Assembly: GCA_032821775.1 (NCBI GenBank)
Contig: JAVLRN010000004.1
Coordinates: forward strand, 992,001-1,056,000
Direction of reading: 5' to 3'
Source: Sanguinoderma infundibulare
Taxonomy: Eukaryota; Basidiomycota; Agaricomycetes; Polyporales; Polyporaceae
DNA: 64,000 nt
Position numbers and translations under genes: made by a program
Shown here: positions 57,663 to 64,000 of the stretch, one piece after another
How the letters are laid out: the number at the start of each line of letters is the position of its first letter
Position numbering within the stretch: position 1 is the first letter of the stretch
Notes under the pieces: model-generated
The model's input: only the letters and a program-made list of their open reading frames with translations
The model's database searches: none
What the model was told of the DNA's origin: nothing

Positions 57663-60539
57663 ATGCACTTGTGCCCCAACTACTGCACCGAACTGTACCA
57701 CACGTCCCGTGCAAGAGCTGCTTCGCTCGACGCATCAACGGCTCCCAAGCCCGTCCGTAACGTCTGCGACCTTAAAGGTCTCGGAATCGACAGCTCGAAC
57801 CTCGAATCTGTCCTCTTCGAACCGTGTACATCCCGTAGATGTGCACCCACCACACAAACTCCGTATTCTACTGCTCCGAACACACCAAACCCTCCTGTAC
57901 TGAGTGGTTCATCTCAAATCCTGCAGCCGATCACTCCGTCCCGTTTCTCCCGTGCTCAGTCATCGCTGACTCAGCAGCCCCCCCCACCTACAACGCAGAA
58001 TCCTCCAACAAGTGTCGCGGCCTCCACGATGGCAGCAAAGGGCGCAAAGGCTATGCCCCTCCGCGGCGAGCGGACCTGTCCGAAATTCGACCCAGCACAA
58101 ACGCGCGGTATCATATCCTACTTCGAGGATCTTAGGCAACTGTTCGACCGTCACGAGCTAGACAACAAAGAGGAGTGGAAGGACTTCGCGATCCACTACG
58201 TCGTGCCGACGGTCGCGGAAGCGTGGAAGTACATGCCCTCCTATATCAACAAGGCAGCCAAGTACAGCGAGTTCGAGAAGGAGGTGCTTGAGCTTTACCC
58301 CAACACGAACGAGAAGCAGGTCTGGACGATTCAGAACCTCGACGCAGTCATGGGCAAACGTGATTGTCTTGGCCCTGTTACCATGCATGCGGAGTACCTC
58401 GAACATCACATCGAAGTCTTTCCGATCGTCATGTACCTGAAGAAGGAAGGCCGGATCACAGAGGAGGTCACGGGCGACGCGCTCCTCAAGGCACTTGCCG
58501 TGCCTATCTGGGCGCGGGTTATAGCATGCCTCGACGCGACGAATCCGAATGTGATCGGTGACGCACCGTGGCCGTTCACAGAGATCCATGCTGCGATTCA
58601 GCACGTCATTCAGCGTCCCCGCACGTACGCAGCGGATCTTGCGCCACACGTCACCTTTACTGAGCCACCCGCTCGGTACTACGTCCCGAGCGCACCGTCC
58701 GGGTACCCTGCACAGACGCACACGCCAAATCCTGCTCCAGCGGTCAAGGCGGAGCCGTCCGTTGAAATGTTCCAGGCCATCCTAGACGGCATCGACCGAC
58801 TTAACAAGAACATCATGTCGAGCCGTGGCCTGCCTCGTCCCCCGACTCCGCCGGCTGGTCGTTACGAAGGCGCGGGCTGTCAGGACAACACGGGGCAAAG
58901 GAACGATGCGGGCATGGGACAAGGCCAGAACGCTCATCGAGATGGCTGCTTCTACTGTGGCGGTCCAGACTGTAGCATGCATAACTGTCGGGCAATTCAT
59001 GACGACATGGCTGCGGGCAAGATTTGTCATGACATGAGCGGTCGCATCGTGCTGGTTGACTACTCGCCTGTCCCCGAAACACTGTGCAGTCTCACGATCC
59101 AGGAGCGCGTCAACATCGCATTAGACGCACGCCGTGCTAACCAGCAAACCGCGCAGAACGCGCCTCAGAACGTGCCGCAGAACGCTGCTCAGATGACCCT
59201 AGTGCTCGAAGGATTAGACGAAGCAGCTCAGATCGATGCGGAAATCTTCGAGCTCTCGACAGAGGCCACGATGCGTAAAGCAGGTCCCGGCCGTCAGATC
59301 CTGGACTACATTCTCGCACCACCGGGTCAAAAACCGGCGCAGAAGTCGAACGACCGCGCACCTCCCGCAACACCGAACGCTCTGGGTTCCGCGTTGTCTG
59401 GTCCCCCTGCACAGCCAGTAGCTGAAAAGGGGAAGTGCGTCGCAATGCTTGGTGACGATACGCGTGATCAGTGGGCTGGTCCAGTTCATCCGTATGCAGG
59501 TGCACGCGACGCTACGAACGCGGTCCTCCCAGCAAAGGAGCCTCAGCCCGCGAACAGCACGGGCGATGCACTCCCGAAGATAGGTCCCGCATTTAAGGCC
59601 ATCGCCGCGCGCCCGCATGAGCCCGCATATAGGACAACATTCCCCGAGCTGGACGCAAGTGCGGAGGAGCATGTTGCTCTGCGACTCCTCAGTGGAGGGG
59701 TGGAGATCTCGGCAAAGGAGCTGCTCAGCATCATGCCTGGTGTGCGACGACGTTTGCATGACGTTACAGCAGCGCGTCGTATCGCGGCCGCACCGAAAGA
59801 CCAACCCGTGAATGCCGAAGCAGAAGCAGGTCCGTCTAGTGCTCCTATGATGCGGACAGCGGAGGGTTCGTGTGGTCCTCTGCAAGCATACATCGAGGAG
59901 GTGGAGGATGAGGACGCTCCAGGCCAGACGAAGGACGCGCATGTCCTGAACCTCTCAGCAACCGGCACAATACTGGAGGGACCTCTCGATCTAGCGACTT
60001 TGACCGCCAATGACAAGCCACCGTGTGGTGTACCACACCTTTCGGGAGACACCTCGGAGGCCTTCGACCCCACGCGGTCAGCTATGTTGCACGTTCAGTT
60101 ATGGACTCTGTGGGCGATCGTCGGGGCCTTGTTGGTCACGGAGTGCATCATCGACTGTGGCTGTCAGTTCATCGCTATGAGCGAGGACCGTTGTCTCAAG
60201 GCCGGCATTGCGTACGACCCGAACGTCAACCTACGCGCGGTTGCAGTGAATGGTTCAGTCGACCAGGTCCTGGGCGTCGCACAGAACATTCCTATCACTG
60301 TCGGTCGCGACATGACTGCGTACTTCCAGGTCTTCATCATCCGCAACGCGTCGTACGACGTTCTCCTGGGTCACCCCTTCGATGCGATCTTCAATGCGAA
60401 GTTCGAGAACCTACCGGGCGAAAACCATATTGTCACCCTTACGTGCCCCACGACGGATGCCGCACTCACGATCCCCACTTACCCGCGTGGTGAATGTCCA
60501 CCTCCGTCGCCAGCCCAGGTGATGGGTTTTCAAGGGTAG
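57663..60539 (+). CDS. Gag-protease polyprotein of the second retrotransposon
   Basis: 958 codons, no stop. An ATG at 58029 (MAAKGAKAMPLRGERTCPKF) in better context may be the true start, since the first 120 residues are Pro/Ser/Thr-rich. A capsid-like helical region follows (GIISYFEDLRQLFDRHEL, AEAWKYMPSYINKAAKYSEF). A zinc-knuckle-like CFYCGGPDCSMHNC begins at residue 429, with Cys in place of the usual His. The C-terminal part is a retropepsin-like domain: ECIIDCGCQFIAMSEDRC near residue 827, where the expected D-S/T-G is D-C-G, and NASYDVLLGHPFDAIF. The end overlaps the pol frame by 46 bp in the -1 frame, suggesting programmed frameshifting or separate starts. Confidence 0.8.
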   Translation: MHLCPNYCTELYHTSRARAASLDASTAPKPVRNVCDLKGLGIDSSNLESVLFEPCTSRRCAPTTQTPYSTAPNTPNPPVLSGSSQILQPITPSRFSRAQSSLTQQPPPPTTQNPPTSVAASTMAAKGAKAMPLRGERTCPKFDPAQTRGIISYFEDLRQLFDRHELDNKEEWKDFAIHYVVPTVAEAWKYMPSYINKAAKYSEFEKEVLELYPNTNEKQVWTIQNLDAVMGKRDCLGPVTMHAEYLEHHIEVFPIVMYLKKEGRITEEVTGDALLKALAVPIWARVIACLDATNPNVIGDAPWPFTEIHAAIQHVIQRPRTYAADLAPHVTFTEPPARYYVPSAPSGYPAQTHTPNPAPAVKAEPSVEMFQAILDGIDRLNKNIMSSRGLPRPPTPPAGRYEGAGCQDNTGQRNDAGMGQGQNAHRDGCFYCGGPDCSMHNCRAIHDDMAAGKICHDMSGRIVLVDYSPVPETLCSLTIQERVNIALDARRANQQTAQNAPQNVPQNAAQMTLVLEGLDEAAQIDAEIFELSTEATMRKAGPGRQILDYILAPPGQKPAQKSNDRAPPATPNALGSALSGPPAQPVAEKGKCVAMLGDDTRDQWAGPVHPYAGARDATNAVLPAKEPQPANSTGDALPKIGPAFKAIAARPHEPAYRTTFPELDASAEEHVALRLLSGGVEISAKELLSIMPGVRRRLHDVTAARRIAAAPKDQPVNAEAEAGPSSAPMMRTAEGSCGPLQAYIEEVEDEDAPGQTKDAHVLNLSATGTILEGPLDLATLTANDKPPCGVPHLSGDTSEAFDPTRSAMLHVQLWTLWAIVGALLVTECIIDCGCQFIAMSEDRCLKAGIAYDPNVNLRAVAVNGSVDQVLGVAQNIPITVGRDMTAYFQVFIIRNASYDVLLGHPFDAIFNAKFENLPGENHIVTLTCPTTDAALTIPTYPRGECPPPSPAQVMGFQG

Positions 60540-63298
60540 AGGAGTTAATACCAGATGATGAAGGTGCGACCGCTTTTGTGATCGAATACGATAGAAATAG
60601 TGGTACCGCTTCCTTCGTTTCATATACCCCTATTCCAAGTCTGGACAGCTCCTCTATTTGTTTCGCATATCTCTTGTCGTGCGATCTGAAAGTTTTGCCC
60701 CCTGATAAGTCGACCGTTTTCGCCTCTCAGTTTCTTTATGATATTTGTCTACCGGACTCAGAGAATGGTTTACCGCACGGTGCTATTTCCTCACGATGCG
60801 TTTCGCATGGTGCCACTGAATCTTTTACTTACGATCTCGACTCTACTATACAAAACGATATATCCGCCGATTCCTTTGTGGACATTCCGATTGCTCCTCT
60901 TTATGCAGAATCACCGTATCCATCTCTGATATACCCCGAAGTTTCATTCCTGCTCGCTACTAACCTGTATGACTTAGGTGATGACGCATCACAACCGTGC
61001 GATTCCCCCGAGGCCGACGACGCAGCCGAGATCTTCCTCTCTCTCAAGAAGAAGTACAAGCCTGCCGCGTTGAAGGTTCGCCCGCTCCAAACAGAGCTTC
61101 CCGAATGATTCCGCATAGTTCGCCGCATCGTAGGTGACCCACTCGCCAACATGCCCGAACTCGACCCGAACCCACCACCGTTTATGCCTGGTGTATGCTA
61201 TACCATGGAACGACACGAAGCAATGCGAAAGGTGCACACCCACCTTCTCAGTGAAGTGGAACTCGACGTCCTCGACGACCTCATCAAGAAGCAAGAGCTC
61301 GGTATCGCCTGGGACGACTCCGAGCGTGGTCGGTTTCGGTGCGACTTCTTCCCCCCGATCGAGATACCCACCATGCCGCACAAACCCTGGGTTCTCAAGA
61401 ACTTTCCGATTCCGCCTGGTCTGTACAAAGAAGTCTGCGGAATCATCCGGAAGAAGATCGACAGCGGGGTTTACGAACCGTTGAACTCGTCCTACCACTC
61501 GAACTGGTTCTGCGTGCTCAAGAAGGACGGGAAGAGTCTCCGCATTGTGCATAGTCTCTAACCGCTCAACGCGGTCACCATACAACACTCTGGCATTCCT
61601 CCTCTCCCCGAGCACCTCGCCGAACAATTCGCCGGTCGACCGTGCCTTGCTTTGCTTGACCTCTATGTCGGTTACGACGAGCGGGAGATCGCAGAGTCTT
61701 TGCGCGATTTGACCACCTTCCAGACCCCCTATGGCACGCACCGCCTGGTGACGCTCCCCATGGGTTGGTCTAACTCCATTCCCATCTTCCACGACGACAT
61801 CACATTCATCCTCCAGGAGGAGATCCCCCACCGCACGATCCTATATGTTGATGATGTACCCGTTAAGGGGCCCGAGAGCGATTATCACTTGGCAGACGGC
61901 TCTTACGAGATGATCAAGGCGAACCCCAATGTACGACACTTCATGTTCGAGCACTTTGGGAACCTCATGCGGATCCAACAACGCATCACGTACTCTGGCG
62001 CGACATTCTCTGGACCGAAGTACGTCGCGATCATCTTCAACGGTATGGTGATCGGTCACCGTTGTACACCGATTGGTCGCCTTCCGGACGAGGACCACGT
62101 ACACATGGTGACTAGTTGGGGTCCGTGCCGTGACCTTTCGGATCTTCGTGCGTTCCTGGGCACTGTCGGGGTCGTGCGTATCTTCATCCTCAATTTCGCG
62201 AAGCTCGTGCACCCTCTCATGTAGCTTACCCGGAAGGACGTCAAGTTCGAGTGGGGCGCCGCGCAGGATGAAGCGATGGCCGCGCTGAAGCAGGCACTGG
62301 TCGACTCCCCTGCGCTACGTGCGATTGACTACGAGTCGGACGCGCCCGTCATTCTAGGCGTTGACACGTCCTGGATGGCGGTCGGGTTCCTTCTGTGCCA
62401 GCAAGATGTGAAGAAGCCTTCAGTGCGATACTACAACCGTTTCGGCTCCATCACGCTCAATGCGCGCGAGCAGCGCTTCTCGCAACCGAAGTTGGAGATC
62501 TATGGCCTCTACCGCACATTAGGTGCTCTCCGTCTATGGCTCGTTGGGGTTCGGCACTTCATCATCAAGGTCGACGTGCGTTACATCAAGGGGATGCTCT
62601 CTAACTCCGATATCGTTCCGTCTGCATCCATCAACCGTTGGATCATGTCGATCCTCATGTTCCACTTCGAGCTCGTGCATGTTCCAGGCGAGCACCGCGC
62701 ACCGGACGGTCTTTCGCATCGTCCTCCGCAGGAAGGCGATCCCCCGCCGGAAGACAATGGCTTCGAAGAATGGGTCGATAAGCTCTACGGTTTTACCGCT
62801 GAGGTCATTCTTCCTCCCCGGCTTGGTGATGCTCCCCTTCTGCCTGCTAAAGGCCTCCTGCGCCTGGTGGAACCCCGCACGACCGCATTGTTGCAGCTTC
62901 TCACACAGATGCTCGACACCACGCATGAAGCTCGGCCTGAGAAAGATGTGAACCGCACACTGTCATACGACACATTCCCCCATAAGCCGTCTGCGCTCGA
63001 AGCGGAGAAGCAGATGCTCGCTGTCACGAAGTTTTTGCGCAACCCGCAGCGTCCAACGGGTCTCAACGAACGCCAGTTTGAGGGCTTTTACAAGTTTGCC
63101 CTTCAGTTCGCCCTCGACAAGCGCGGATACCTCTGGAAGCGCCATGCAGAGGGCGCGCACTGTAAGGTCATTCCTCCTGCGCAGCACCCGGAGATCCTCC
63201 GTGACTTGCACGACCGTATTGGACACCATGGATACTTCGCTACTCGCGTGTTCATCTGCGACCGCTTCTGGTGGCCTGACATGATTTCCGACATCAAG
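60494..63298 (+). pseudogene. Pol of the second retrotransposon, with stops and truncated integrase
   Basis: One frame from ATG 60494 contains RT (WFCVLKKDGKSLRIVHSL, YVDDVPVKGP at about 61845), RNase H (ILGVDTSWMAVGFLLCQQD, HVPGEHRAPDGLSHRPP) and the first half of the integrase finger (HDRIGHHGYFATRVF). It is broken by TGA 61106-61108, TAA 61559-61561 and TAG 62222-62224, each with the same frame open on both sides. All three can be single C-to-T changes of CGA, CAA and CAG. After MISDIK at 63298 the integrase reading stops and GGGTACGGGT-type sequence begins, so the CxxC half of the finger and the DDE core are absent. Confidence 0.8.
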
Positions 63299-64000
63299 TA
63301 GCGAATGGCGCAGGTACGGGTAACCCGCGCGGGTATGGGTGCGGGTGGCCACGGGGGATACCCATGCCAAACCCGTACCCATATGTACATACCCACCACC
63401 GCCACGCTCGATGTGTGCCGTGTCCCGGTGCTCTCGGACAGCTTGAGGGGGTTGCCCGCCGAACACGAAGGACTTGCTGCGGTGACACCTGTAGAAGTCT
63501 GCCGGTGGCGTTGGACATGCTGTCTGAAATATAATGAAAATTTTTTGCTGGTTGAGTTCCGCCCTCCACCTCCATACGCATCTCATCCTGCTCCATGTCT
63601 GCCGAGGCCAGCTCCTCAAACAAACTGAGGGATGGGACCGCATTGCTGAGGTGTTGTCTCAGTGAGCCCGTTGACCTTTTTGCATGCCTGTACCTGCTCG
63701 GATATGTTGTAAACACGCTCGGGTGCATGAGGTTTGCTCGACGGAGATCGAAACGAGTTCGTGTTAAAAGCTCTGCGTCCAGGCTCGACAGGGAAAGGGT
63801 CCACCGTTCAAACAGTCCTGCACTGCATTCATCTAGAAACTGAGTAGTGTCTTGGGTAGGGAGGAAACCTGTAAACCCGCCATATCGACCCAAACCCATC
63901 ACACCCATCACACCCGCCATACGTACCCGTATCCACGTATACCCGTGGGTACGTGGGTACGGGTATATCGCGGGTACGGGTGTGGGTATGGCTGCCCACA
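63299..64000. mobile_element. hAT-like insertion, right end outside the window
   Basis: Sequence starting TAGCGAATGGCGCAGGTACG interrupts the integrase reading. GGTACGGGT and GGTATGGGT words fill 63310-63390, and their complements (TACCCGTA, CCCGTGGGTA) fill 63920-64000 in inverted arrangement. This is the subterminal repeat style of small hAT elements, and TAGCG fits the YARNG end rule. No transposase is visible in the 700 bp, so it would be non-autonomous. The right end and target duplication lie beyond 64000. Confidence 0.5.

Larger units (their letters stand above)
56465..63298 (+). mobile_element. Second Ty3-like LTR retrotransposon, decayed and interrupted
   Basis: A 5' LTR (56465-57482), a primer-binding site, a gag-protease frame and a pol frame lie in order on the plus strand. 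Pol carries three internal stops and ends abruptly in the integrase finger at 63298, where other sequence begins. No 3' LTR is in the window. It lies inside the coding sequence of the unknown gene at 54706-56464. Confidence 0.8.

Noticed and set aside
58158..60073. Minus-strand frames of 100-240 codons opposite gag-protease
   Set aside because: Shadows of a GC-rich coding frame; no domain or splice pattern.
63299..63301. TAG as a fourth premature stop of the second pol
   Set aside because: Unrelated sequence starts here, so the TAG is better read as the first bases of an inserted element.

Overview
The window looks like nuclear DNA of a basidiomycete fungus, most likely an agaricomycete of the Polyporales type. 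Genes are split by many short GT-AG introns of about 50-70 bp. The recognisable families are typical of that group: DUF6534 seven-helix proteins, a CYP512-like P450, a HET-domain protein, a fungal carboxylesterase and an ERG27-type ketosteroid reductase. No rRNA, tRNA or CRISPR was recognised. The species assignment is inference.

Left half (1-31000) is a gene region with much decay. A partial ERG27-like reductase runs off the left edge, and a second, broken ERG27 5' end lies near 4.8 kb. Two paralogous seven-helix membrane genes sit in opposite orientation (2500-3755 plus; 20366-21593 minus) with the same exon plan. Between them are an intact P450 (6607-8732), an F-box/LRR-like remnant, a DUF7330-like gene, a 5'-truncated GH28 pectinase, a DUF6534 gene (15976-18147) and a glycerol dehydrogenase fragment between two GACGCG-rich repeat patches. 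Then follow a decayed second P450 (23474-25590), an intact HET-domain gene (25872-28037) and an intact secreted carboxylesterase (28722-30916).

Right half (32700-64000) is built of mobile and unrecognised DNA. A complete 4350 bp DNA transposon (32716-37065) has terminal inverted repeats and an exact 8 bp target duplication; its DDE transposase carries one in-frame stop. Next come three co-oriented minus-strand genes of unknown function (37.5-46.7 kb), one with octapeptide and tetrapeptide repeat tracts and one with two in-frame TGA codons. A full-length, apparently recent LTR retrotransposon (46951-54449, LTRs of 1092 bp, 4 bp GTCA duplication) carries an intact pol plus an unexplained ORF downstream of pol. 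Beyond it, an unrecognised multi-exon gene is cut by the 5' LTR of a second, decayed Ty3-like element (56465-63298). That element appears to be interrupted at 63299 by a further hAT-like insertion running off the right edge.

In-frame stops in the older elements can all be explained as C-to-T changes at CGA, CAA or CAG codons, while the single-copy genes and the young LTR element have none. This fits, but does not prove, methylation-linked or RIP-like decay of repeats. All gene models were spliced by eye from GT-AG signals, phase and family similarity; function names rest on recalled family motifs, not on database searches.
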